From: Pelodera strongyloides | Lineage: Eukaryota > Nematoda > Chromadorea > Rhabditida > Rhabditidae | Reading direction: 5' to 3' | NCBI GenBank assembly: GCA_036852015.1 | Contig: JAANDG010000553.1 | Coordinates: 33,542-97,541 of the forward strand | DNA: 64,000 nt | In this document: piece by piece, positions 1 to 11,400 of the stretch | How the letters are laid out: each line of letters opens with the position of its first letter | How positions within the stretch are numbered: position 1 is the first letter of the stretch | The notes under the pieces: model-generated | What the model saw: the letters and a program-made list of their open reading frames with translations, nothing else | What the model was told of the DNA's origin: nothing | Database searches by the model: none | Program-made: the position numbers and the translations under genes

Positions 1-372
1 ATACCTCATGACGGAATTCTCCAACCACTTCCTTTTGACGTAATTTACGAAGTCTTTCCACAGCGCCCGCTTCATCGTGATGATTGTGTGGTGAATCGTC
101 ATCTGATTCCTGAAATATATTGATGTTACAAGTTACTAGCCAGTTTACTCAATCCTGCAGTCCTGCATTAAAGGTTAAAGGTCAAACCTTTAATACTAAT
201 ACTTAATTTGTTTGGATATGGATAACCAAACGAAACTCTCGATTTGCTTTATTATGATTATCAATAAAAAAACGAGGTAAAAGAAAGGTGGCACTGTTAC
301 GGGCACAGAAGCTAGGAGTAGCAAAACAAAATAAGTAAACACATTAGAACATACCGAGCCAGAAAAGGTCAT
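1..372 (-). CDS. 5' end of an unrecognised gene, possible downstream operon member (runs off left edge)
   Basis: Two exons are visible. The first has a good acceptor (CTTTTCAG ending at 413) and an ATG at 372 opening MTFSGS, with donor GTATGT at 354. The second (109 to about 5, acceptor TTTCAG) continues in phase 0 with an Asp/Glu- and His-rich stretch starting ESDDDSPHNHHDEAGAVERL, then a basic coil-like run. No family is recognised. The acceptor just 5' of the ATG exon, with no upstream coding exon that fits it, suggests a trans-splice site. The gene upstream on this strand stops only about 230 nt before that acceptor, a spacing typical of nematode operons. The operon reading is inference; the exon pair itself is moderately supported. 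Confidence 0.5.
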
Positions 373-644
373 GGTAGTTTGAATTGAAGCAGAGCAGGTA
401 GGACTAGACTACCTGAAAAGACAAATTTATTAGCACGATGAACCGTAAACCCGAATAAACAAACATCGTAAACGATACGAGATCAAAACATGAATAGTTT
501 CATAGTTTAACACATAAGTCAAAGCCAGGCAACTTTAAACAAATACGAAATTGTAGTCCGTACTCAAAAAGTACACTCAAGAAAGGAAGATAGGCTGGGA
601 AAGAAAGACACATTTGGAAATGAGAGACAAAGACAGCAATTACA

Positions 645-1191
645 TTACGATTTGTTTCGATTAGCAAATTCCCTATATGAATGAAGCTGGTAATTCGCAA
701 CGGATGACATTTCAGGCGGAACGACGGTGATTCGATTACAAACGAAAGGTTTCTGTGAACAGTCAACCATAACATATACAAAATCTCCGACTTCCAATGG
801 AGGGGTTTGATCTTCTGGAGCGCTTTCCATACTCATAGACCCATGATCGTCCTTAAACTTAGATATAAGTGGTCATACTAAAAGTAAAAAAAACTGAACA
901 CTGCATGTGATGGAGCCCCAAACATCACCGCATATATACGATGGATTCTGTACCGACTTCGACTTCCAATACGTTAACTCGTAAACGATAAAAGATGCCG
1001 CAGCGAATACCACGGCAAAACGGTTTAAAAACAAGTTCACAGAAAGAAACTACTGCAATCCATTTAACAATAATGCTAATTACCTTAACGACAAACGGTG
1101 AAATTGTCTCGATAGTGCCACATACAATAGCAAAGCCCTCCGTTTTACTTGAGACCGAAGAACAGTCCTCACGCGACACCAGACGAGACAT
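645..1191 (-). CDS. Small two-exon gene, 104 aa, unrecognised
   Basis: Exon 1 (1191-1084) encodes 36 residues from MSRLVSREDC and ends at donor GTAATT. Exon 2 (851-645) begins after ...TTTAAG and runs in phase 0 to a stop. The predicted protein is 104 aa with no signal peptide or membrane span. Its centre reads PLEVGDFVYVMVD, which looks like a beta strand of a small barrel, but I cannot assign a family. It is divergent from the thioredoxin gene, with 501 bp between the two start codons. The exon 2 acceptor has a poor pyrimidine tract, so the junction is the weakest part. It could also be the 5' portion of a longer transcript that includes the exons at 372-1. Confidence 0.5.
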
Positions 1192-1692
1192 TACAAGCGT
1201 ATTTCTTGAATAAACATTGAATACTATGTATCAGCAAAGAAAACAACAAAGAAAGAACGAACAGAACAACTTGGGCAGCAGGTCACAACACAAAAGTGCG
1301 AAATAAAAATTTCCTTCTAAGTGTGCGGCTAAATCGCACTTTTAAACCGAACACGAAATAGTGTGTGTTTACGCGATACATGAGAAGAGAAAACTTGCGA
1401 GATTCTGTTAAACGAAAGAGAGATCAGAGAAGAAAGAACTACTTTTGAAAAATGCGAAATTGCATTTTATTACGTTTAATTCCATTAAATTGCGTTCCGC
1501 TCCTCTCCTCGCGAGTTCTTCTTTTTTCTCTCCTTTCCTTTCCTTTTGCTTAGATTATGATTGTTTTCGTGTAGGTACATCACTCATAACAGTAAGTTTG
1601 CTCTCTTTCTAGGGCGGGATCTGGCCAGTTATAGCTTCCTTTTTTTGTTGCAAGAACATTATTTTCTAATTTTACTTGGCTCATGTTCAGGA
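1192..1692. promoter_or_regulatory. Divergent intergenic region (putative bidirectional promoter)
   Basis: These 501 bp separate two divergent start codons. The stretch 1500-1560 is pyrimidine-rich on the plus strand. An acceptor-like TTCAG ends at 1690, two bases before the thioredoxin ATG. No TATA box is obvious. The promoter role is inferred from position only. Confidence 0.4.
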
Positions 1693-4355
1693 ATGTTTCG
1701 TGCCTGCTCGTCGGTTGCTCGAGTTGCTAGCACGCTCGTATCGCGAACGCCAACTATCAGAAGACAACTTCCAATTATGGCTCAAGCTGCGCGCAATTAC
1801 AGCGATGCTAATCCCATTATTTTCAAGTAATGTCATAGATATGTTTAAAGTGGTATAACAGCCGGTTTTTGTAACGTATGATGGAAAATTGCGTTCCAAT
1901 GTATTTATGTTAAGTAAGCTCGAATTGAGCTGGATTGTTTATTCTAATCATGCTCATTTGCGGGATGGTTGTCCAAGAAGCACACAGTCCCCAGCGGCAG
2001 GAAAACACCCAATGTTAATGTCTATATTAATAGTTTAGTGAGGTCCCCATTACTTGCTCCTCCATCTCATATACCTATTTCAGTATCACTAATGCCGATG
2101 AATTTCACGATCAAGTTCTCAACAGCGAGGTGATTCTTTTACCTGGAACTATTTTGACAGAACAACCAGAGCAAATAGTGTCACAGTCGAAGCAAAGTGT
2201 GCAGATTAGAGAAAAGTGTGGACTTCTACTGTAACTAGTACATGTAAAGCATAGTCTAAAATAATGGGCACATGGGCACTTTCACCACGATTGAGCACCG
2301 GGAGTATCCCACCGGCTATTTAGTATTCTACCCGCAAACTTCGGGAATTCGCTGTCGGATTTATGAACTGAGGGCCTGATTTACTCTTTTGAAGTTTCAA
2401 AGATCAACCAACGTGATATAGGCTATAGTAATATCTTTATGCTGCAGCTGCCTGTGATCGTTGACTTCCATGCAGATTGGTGTGGCCCCTGTCAGATGTT
2501 GGGACCCCGGCTCGAGCAGAAGGTTAGCGTTTTTAGTTTAAGCTTCTATTATATAACTAGCGAATTATGGTCTCGCGACTCCACTTATGAAATCTGAAGG
2601 ATGTTATGTTTTTTAGAAAACATATGTCTTCTAGCCCTTTTTAATTCAAAGGTAGCGGAGCTTCATTAGCAATTCCGCCTTTTCCTAGGGCATCTACGGT
2701 AACGCCTCATTGTATATATTAGGGACATGGGACCAGGGAATAAATTAAGTCCGCATATCAAAATTTTGGGTAGGTTATTTAGAGTAATTTGCATATAATG
2801 CATTAGAAATCGGGAGGTGATTTAGAGTAATTTGCATACAATGCATTAGAGATAGGGAGGTGATCGTCCGCATTTGGCGGGGTGTTTTATGCCATGCATG
2901 GGACACTTAGTAGGGTTTCTGATGTAAATTATCGTGATGGCGGCTTCAGGAATCTGCGTTCCCTTGTGGACTTTATCAAATCACTACGCAACTATTAATA
3001 AAGTAGCTATGTAACGTACTAGACGGGAACATCTTTGGTCAATTATTATTACGCTCATTCTTTCCCGATTTTTAGTTTGCGCAAAGTTATAGACTATTTA
3101 TATTATGCTTTCGCGCACTTTCGCATGCAAAAGTATCTGTATCATCCATGTTATCGCTCTTTCCCATAGTGGAATTTTACCTACAGTAAGAAATTTACAT
3201 ACAACTGCAGCGTTTTTGCTCACGCCTAATGTAAAACTGCCCGAAAATGGAAAAGTTGGATGGTACTTTCGCGGCGAATTCGCGCGAAAGTGTAACATAA
3301 AGCCGCGTTCGAGTTGGGAAAAAGTTGTGGAATTCCGGAATTCCACCGTTCGAAATGGGACACCTGAAACGTAAATGTTTTCCGCTATTTAACCCCAACC
3401 GTCGGGGTCAAGCGTCATTTTTGGCTCCTGCTGCAGTGGTTAAAAATATAATCCCACAACGATTCCACTACGGTATTTTTGCTTTTTCACGCACGTTTCC
3501 GCGCCCATCTCGAACGGTGGAATTCCGGAATTCCACCAACTTTTCCCCAACTCGAACGCGGCCTATATACTCTATTAGGACCCCACTTCTGTACCTTAGT
3601 GTTTAGGTGAACGGTCGTGACGGTCAAGTTGTAATGGCCAAAGTGGATATTGATGCAGCCGGTGAATTGGCCACTGACTGGAATGTTACCGCTGTGCCAA
3701 CTGTGCTCGCCTTCAACAAGGGCGAAGTGACGTTCGGATTCCAGGTACTTAAAGCGATAGAACTTCCGGTTTTTGAAACGCATGCTGCACGCTATGTTCA
3801 CAATGGAGTGTATGCTAATAATTGCGCAATATTGTTTGATTTTTAGTCTAATTACGTTCATTTGCACACGACGTATCCAACGTCAACATATTACTTGAAA
3901 AACCGGCTGTGAAAAAAATATAGAAATTTAACATTTTGGTATATTTTGAAATGCCAGTGAGTAAGGAAAAGCAATTCATCATAGAATATAGAATATCACC
4001 TCGTTTCGACCACGTGTCACAGGCGAGGATAACTACACGAACACGATGGTATGTGGCACACCCCTAATATAAAGCCACCGAGGTTGCAGATTGCCCTATT
4101 CCTAGCGTTCTTGTGTCGCTTCACTTACTATCCAAAAATCTTTTTTTGTTTAAAACGAACATATCAACATACTCATCTACCCAGGATTGACTACCCATTC
4201 ACCCTATAGAGAAGTATAAATATCCTATATCAACTGTGGGAATTATAGAAACTTGGACCAGACAAACCATTGAAATATCACAATTTTAGGGTAACGTGGA
4301 TGATGCTGATCTGGACCGTTTCCTGGATCAGGCCATTGAAGCACACGAACAGTGA
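1693..4355 (+). CDS. TXN2: Mitochondrial thioredoxin 2, five exons
   Basis: Disulphide reductase of the mitochondrial matrix, reduced by thioredoxin reductase and supplying peroxiredoxins. Exons 1693-1826, 2084-2129, 2448-2522, 3607-3744 and 4290-4355 join in phase to 152 aa. The first ~45 residues are Arg/Ser/Ala-rich and almost acid-free, as in a mitochondrial presequence ([13 protein letters not shown]). The active site WCGPC is at residues 71-75 in exon 3, preceded by PVIVDFHAD. The cis-proline motif TAVPT is near residue 116. The C-terminus is a short amphipathic helix ending AHEQ. Length and motif order match metazoan Trx2. The start is the ATG at 1693, with an AG acceptor two bases upstream. 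Intron 4 begins with a TTAA-MITE relative four bases after the exon. Confidence 0.93.
1855..1975 (+). mobile_element. Half copy of TTAA-MITE family A
   Basis: Thioredoxin intron 1 contains AGCCGGTTTTTGTAACGTATG and internal family-A sequence, but no right end. It is a decayed half element. Confidence 0.4.
2778..2863. repeat. Tandem duplication, 2 x 43 bp
   Basis: Two adjacent 43-bp units in thioredoxin intron 3 (2778-2820 and 2821-2863) differ at about three positions. Each begins TTTAGAGTAATTTGCATA and ends GGGAGGTGA. Confidence 0.85.
3304..3566. mobile_element. Foldback element (family I)
   Basis: An inverted repeat in thioredoxin intron 3. The left arm 3304-3370 (GCGTTCGAGTTGGGAAAA...) is matched by the reverse complement at about 3500-3566. 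Both arms contain the palindrome TGGAATTCCGGAATTCCA. It looks like a MITE of unknown superfamily. Confidence 0.7.
3749..3911 (+). mobile_element. TTAA-MITE family A, diverged copy
   Basis: It begins TTAA-AGCG only four bases after the 3' end of thioredoxin exon 4, so it almost abuts the GT donor. CCGGTTTTTGAAACGCATG follows. The right end is degraded (GAAAAACCGGCTGT). Confidence 0.65.
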
Positions 4356-5441
4356 AGCTATTATTGTTGTAATGAATATCAGTGCCGAACTGAGCAGGTA
4401 CAACTTAGTGCTCAAGGACCGTAGTAGTAGGTTATTCAGTGTAAAGCGTTATGGCATGTGGTTTTTGAAGCACATTATCTTAGGGTAACCTTTTGGTTAT
4501 ATGTATGAATACATGTTGGATAATTTGTGTATTATTGGGAATTGGGACATGTCTGTGTGATATGAATAGACCACGGTCACATCATATACATGTGAACGTA
4601 AATGTCCAAGGTACGCTTCGCAAACCTCCTGCCATACTGCTTTAATAGTTTATTTAGCTAATGTTATTCATTCCCGGATGTTATCTGGTCAGTTGTTTAT
4701 CAGGTAGTCAGTATTTAATGTTTGAGTGTTATTGTGTTTTGCTTGAATACTTGCGTTGATTGATTTGCTGTTTTTGTTGTATACTAGTTCTGTACCAGCA
4801 TGTATATTCTAATACGTTGTAATTAAAAGTTTTTTTATTTGTTTGTACAAGTTTTTTTCGTAAATTAGCTTTAGTAATTGTGCTTGGCGGGTTTTTAGAA
4901 TTGTTTTCAAACTGGATAAGTAATCATGACTCATGACCATGACAGCCCGCTCTATTAGAAGTACGGTATCAAATCTTGTGACGCCCATTAGACACACACG
5001 CACATATACACCTGCTTTGTAAACCGGATGCAAGGTCTAATTGTTTATTTAAAGTAAAACATTTTGTACTACTCTGCTAATCAGAGACGAGCTTCATGTA
5101 CAGTGCAGAGGAAAAAACTATGCAAAACACAATTTTGCAGTCAACAAATGTCGTTTCATGCATGAAAGATTTTCACACATAATAAAGACAAAACTGGGTC
5201 AAACGATGTTAATAAGATTGTATTCTACTGAAACCACCTATGGCTGGGGACTAAGGGACTGTAAATGTGGGGCTATATATAAGCTATGATCCTACCGTTG
5301 GTTGACGAGTACTGTAGTTGTTATCTCATCTCATTGACTTTATAATAAAAAATAACAACTACAGTAATATGTTTTGCCATACGGTTGGATTGGAATATAA
5401 CCAAAATTTACAGGATTGGGGTTTTCCCAATGTTATATAAC
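4356..5441. other. Convergent intergenic spacer
   Basis: This is the tail-to-tail region between thioredoxin (+) and the type I membrane protein gene (-). It must hold both 3' UTRs. No convincing exon or structured repeat is seen. Confidence 0.5.
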
Positions 5442-8400
5442 TTAAATTCTGGTCCGACCCGCGTTTTCGGTCACATTTACGTTGGTAGATACGCCCTCCT
5501 GTGATTTGGCTAGAGTTTTCGGTTCTTTGGATTTTCCCTTTTGTTGTTTTGCCATTTCTGTGGATTTGCCATCTCCTTGCACGGATCGATCTATAAAAAT
5601 ACATCTTGAATTGTTGTCACTGGCGGTAAAGCGGCGCACAAAATGCGCGCCGAATTCACGCCGCTTGCACGCAAGACGGGCGCGTGGAAATAGTTGGGCA
5701 ATGGAAAGGTGACATCTTTGACATTGAGTTATTGATTCCCGACTTACTAGCTGATTCTTCTGTGGCCACGGTGTCTTCTGGCATGTTGACGAATGACTGA
5801 ATGTATTAGTTTAATTGATTAGCATGTTTCATAAAAAAACACTAGTCGTCCTCTATTGTAGATTCTGTTGGGGGATACATCAGTTACCAGAAATATCGCT
5901 GTTTTGCACACGACTTGTGCAAGTTTTATCGGAATAAGTGATTGATGGATTGATTTATTGACGTTTCCTCGATTGTTTATCTAAGGGGGTCAACAAAGTT
6001 ATAGCTTTCAAGACGCATTCTAGGATGGAATAGGAAGACGGTGCACGAAATAAATAGTTGATGTGATTAATTAAGATTTTCTCCGAATGTTTCAAAGAAA
6101 AGGTACATAGGCTATACAAATGTTGAAATGCTCACTAATTGCTTTGACTTCGCCAAGCTAGCGTCCTCATCCGCATGAGCTGTCTTTTTCTTTTGATTCT
6201 TCTTCTTTCCCATTATTTTGCCCAGTGTCTGGCCCACGGTTTCCTGAGACCATAATATTTACCTTATTCTCTAGTTGTTCCTTTTTCATACGTAGTGTTC
6301 TATTCTCTCGTTTACATACTACTTCATTTTTCAACTTTATACGTAGTTCGTATGGTAAGCAGGTAAGCTTGACCCATACATCTCTGTGGGAGCTGGGGTT
6401 TTTAGTTTCTCGCTCTATTTATTTTATAGCTTTGTTTGTACGCTTCAATAAACCTTCATAGACACAACTTTCACATCTTACATATTCCCAAGCCGGTTGT
6501 ATCTTCACACGTACACATACATACAACAAGAAGCTTAAAGCGAAATACCAGCCGGTTTTTGAAACGCATCTCAAATATCAGCATTCTTATGCAGTTATGC
6601 TAAAAGGGGTCTATCTGGGTCTATTTTTTATTCAAATTTACGCTCATTTGCATATGAAGCATAGGAAAGCAGGGAGTACTCTATGCGTTTCAAAAACCGG
6701 CCGGTATTTCGCTTTAGGTTACAGTAGGAGTAGAATTGTACAGTATAGTAAACAATGCTAAATGACAGTATGTACGGACGATATCATAAGAAGGTACTGT
6801 ATCATTGTACTAGACTTTGCTCGTACTTGACCGTATTCTTTAATTCAAACTCACAGCGCTAGCCAATTTGGAATTGTTAGCCTGCTGCACATCCACTGTA
6901 GTGGCCTCAAGCGACTTTCTAAACGAAGATTAAATAGGGTATCGAATAAGAGTTCAACTTCTCTAAGTCTCTGACAGCCCAGTTTTCATGTACCATGAAA
7001 GAACAAGTTTCAAAATCTGCCGCCTTAGCGCGCTTTCAGATGTGGCAGAAAGCGATTTTGCCGATATAGTTTTCGCTTTCGGCATCATCCCGAACGAGCT
7101 AGTTTACGTAAATTTTTAGAAGCTTATTTCGAAATAAGCTAGGCACGTTCTGGTTACACTCCTAGAACAACTTATTTTTGAATAAACAAGACCCCGGTTT
7201 CTTCATCAACACGATATAAGGGCCTTCTGAGAACTATGGCGAGAACCGCTCCCCTGCCTATCTCTGAGCTCAGGAAAGCTCAGCGGTAACGGTAAACTAC
7301 CGTAACCGTGGAACATTAACAGGCCAGTTTTAAGGCGGCAACTAACCCGGCCGCTGCAGCTTCTTCCGTACTTCGTGAGGGCACGGATTCATCCCCGGTT
7401 TCTTCATCAACACGGTATAAGGGCCGTCTGAGAACTATGGCGAGAACCGTTCCCAAAAACAGACTGAAACAGATTTGCTTTTTATTTTTATGAACATTGT
7501 TCTGTCACAGTTAGTTAGAAACACCCATGAAAATTTAACTTAACTTGCGGTTACCTTAGGTAAGAGTATATGTTAGCGACAACAATCTACCGCACTGCGT
7601 ATTACCGTTAGCCTACGGTACACTAATACCGATAGACATCTATTCCTCATACTTTAGCACGCCTCTAGAAATAAGTGGCAGCGAGGAGAATTATGAGAAT
7701 CTATATTTTTACCCCGCAAACATTCCAATCATGTAGCCATAGTACGCGTGTATCATTTTCGAGCGCCAAAATGATTTTTCCTTCTTGGCGCCGTACTTGA
7801 ATTGTTCACGAACCAGCTTTTCTAAATTCGAGTTTTTCAGTTTTTCTAATTTTTTATGAATTTTTGTCCTATGTACTATGCGACGAACACAATTCTTGCA
7901 AAAGGTACCGAACTTCATTGGCACATTTGTGACACACCTACCGCGTACTTCAGTATAAAAACATGACCAACAAACAGTTATGCATTTTTCGACGCGCTCT
8001 CTATCTGCGCCGTTGGTGAGCCAAACAACGGCGAGTGATTTAGGCACAGCCAATATACGAAAAATACTCACTGGGTGGTGGGCGTGGAGGAGCAATGAGG
8101 TCACTTGCCTATAATGAAAGATAGAGTGGACGCAGTTTGAGTCCAATCGGTGGCCTTTACATGATTTGCAAGCCATTACATTACGTAAATACGACCTACT
8201 TAGGGAAAAAGAATGGCAGACAGTATTTGACTTTGTTCTAAATTTCAGCTGGTACGTTACCTATTGATTGAGCACCACCTATTGCGTATTTATACGCAAA
8301 AAAAGCAAACAAAGGAGAAACAAAAATGGTGCCAACCAATGTGGTGAGCTTGCAAAAGTCGGTGAACTTGGTCTTTGTAAATATGGAATTGATGGTAAAC

Positions 8401-11400
8401 TTGAGCGCATTGTTGCCAGAACTATCAGCAGTGTCCGATTCTAAAACAATTACATTTAGGAACAGATCTAGTCTAGTCCCAAAGATGCTGATATGCAACG
8501 GAAGTTCTCCAAAACCACAATGCCCCTTCTTTTACTTTACGGATTTCCCAGCTTCTTGGGTGGTCTTGGGTGAACTACTACTTGGGTGGTCTTGTTTTGA
8601 ACGGTGGTCTAAATGACTACTTGGGTGGTCTTGGGTGTCTAGCTTCTTGGGTGCTCTTGGTTGCGTGCCTCATTGGGCGGTCTTGGATGAATGGCTACTT
8701 GAGTGTTCTTGTGTGCCTAGCTTCTTGGGTGGTCTTGGTGCTTCTTGGGTTCTTGGGTGGTCTTATGTGTCCCCACCTTCTTGGGTGGTCTTGGGCGCTT
8801 ACCGTCTTGGGTACTCGTTTCCTCCTTCTTGTCGCCTTCTTCGGCCGCAGCAGTGCTTGAATCCACAGCTGCATCTGTAGTACCTTCTCCAAACTGCCCT
8901 GTTATAACCTAAAATATTTGTTTCATTTACCTCTCTAACTCTCTTTAAACTTCAAAGCTTAAAGCCTTTTTAGAGAAGTTCGCGGGAAATTTTTCCTATG
9001 ATTAGGCTGTTCATCATGAAATCCCTGCAAGAGTCGGAGTAATCGTGGTGGATGTACAAAATTTATGTATTTAAAGCAAAATACCGGCCTGTTTTTGTAA
9101 CGCATCGCGGACAACTGCATTCTTACGTATCTATGCTAATTTGCTCGAATTTAGCTCGATTTTTTATTCTAATTTCTGTTTATTTGCATAAGCTGCATAA
9201 GAATGTTGGTGTACTCGATGTGTTTCAGAAACCGGCAGGCATTTCGCTTTAACTGACTCCACTTACTTAAATTTATTAGAAACAGTGGTTCAAGAACATA
9301 AACATTGAAAATGAAAGTTATGTAACTTTGTACCTTATATAACTTTATTTGATCAACTACTCCGCCGCTGATGCTCTGCAAGGAATTGTATTAGACTGTT
9401 TGTTGTGTTCATGTAATTATTACGCTTTTGGTCGACATTGTTTCCTTCGTGTTATCGTTTTCCTAACCCACGTTATTGATGCAATGAAACAAAGAATAAA
9501 TGGATAAGTAATATTAATATAAGAAATATATTAGAGCGAATAAATTTTCTGTATAAGAAATATATAAATTAACTAAAGTAATAAAATTCAATATCAAGCT
9601 CTAGCTTGGTAACCATAACCCGTTTCGGCCCCTAAGCCACAGACGTAGAAAGACGGGTAAAAAGGGTGCTGATATGCTGATATGGACACGGAAGAAGCAG
9701 AATACGTGGAAAAGCAATTTCCAACATTTTTCTGTATGAAGCAATCCGACTTCTTTAGTATTATCGCATAGGCACTGTAGTTGAAGTTTCTGGAGATGGG
9801 CAGGCGAACTGAATGTCCGAGCGCAGTTTCCACCCCGACCTGAAACACAGCAAGGGCTTAGACCTAGCCTTAGGCATAGGCTTGGGCTTGTGTGTATAGG
9901 CCTAGACTTAAATTCAGACCTAAGCTCAGTCGTAGGCGGGAGCAATATGCTCCTTTCTTACAGAGTTGCAAAAAAAGCTATGAGTGCTTCGATGGTTCAC
10001 ATTAAAATCCATAAGCCAAAACTAACCTGGTATTCACTCATATGAAACCGTATGTCGGTGAATTCCTGTGGAGGAAAATAGACCGGGAAAGCATCAACTG
10101 AAATAAATCAGGTTTAATAAAGAAACGAGAAGATGAAGATCAAGTTGACTGCTGTGGCTGTATGCACAAACGCCGGGAATATGCTCCCAGCCTCCCAGTG
10201 GGAGGTGAGACAAAGAGAGTGATCACACGAATAGAGATACGCAGAGACAAATTCTCCCAACCGGGGAGGCTCCCGTTATTCCTGCATACGGCGACTGGCC
10301 CTGTGCTTCTTTGTTGGAATCGGCCCGTGGTAGTATCCGCGAGTATTGAACGTCATCGAAGAACGTTTTCAGAAATTAACTTTCAGTATATGCATGCATT
10401 TTGCATTTAGTGCAATTTTTCCCCGCCTGCTCTTAATTTTTTATTACAAAACTGACCCAAAGTAGGCAATAGAACAAATCCGGCCTTCCAATTAACTTCC
10501 ATTGTGTAAGCGTTTGTGGAGTTATTCTCAAAGTGAAGGTCGGGAAGTGGATATATCTTCCAATCCGTATCCAAGGCCCGTTTTGCATAGAATGTGTCGT
10601 TGAGAAGAGCGATCGGTTGAATACCAACGCTAAGGAAAGAGTTCTCATTTATTAGGTTTAGACTTAGAGAGAAACTTACTACGTATTCTGCAGTAGGTAA
10701 CAAAATCCGCACACACAGTATAGTCCGCTATATCACATGACTACATATCGCATGCTATAAACGAAAGAAGGTTTGTATATTGTAAGCTAACAGCTTTTGG
10801 CTTACGCACCGAGACGTTAAAGGAATCAGCTCACCTTAAATTGTGTCTGTTTTTTTTTGTTTCTTTATTTTCTATAAGGGATAATAAAAATTTGGAATAG
10901 AAAAAGTAGTGTTCATTTTCAATACTCACGAAGATATTGGGTGATAAAAGGGTGGATTGATCGGGCCGAAATGCAAAAAGGGCAATTATCCTATACAAAC
11001 AAGGCAGGACAATTGCCCTTTTTGCATTTCGGCCCGATCAATCCACCACTTTATCATCCAATATCTTCGTGCGTATTGAAATTGAACACTACTTTTTCTA
11101 TTCCAAATTTTTACTATCCCTTATAGAAAATAAAGAACAAAAAAAACAGACACCATTTAAGGTGAGCTGATCCCTTAGAAAAACTCGGTAGCCCGTCACC
11201 CAATGGTTTCGTTTATACCGTAGAAACTATTTGGCGGCGAGTCGCCTAACATTTTCTGTTTCCATGTAGCCAAGCTGATGACTCACAATCCACAATCGGA
11301 ACTGAATCGCAGTGAGACGTCGTGGTAGATCTTTTCAAATGAATCGGTCATAAAGTCCACAAGAATAATCGAAGAGCCAGCCAGCTCTTCCCACGTATTC

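Noticed and set aside
8296..8440. Membrane-span exon as a VMA21 homologue
   Set aside because: The first span resembles VMA21 in pattern only; no second span or typical tail follows, and the exon joins in phase to the long gene.
8570..8892. Trp/Leu-rich ORFs near 8.6-8.9 kb
   Set aside because: Minisatellite translations overlapping a minus-strand exon.
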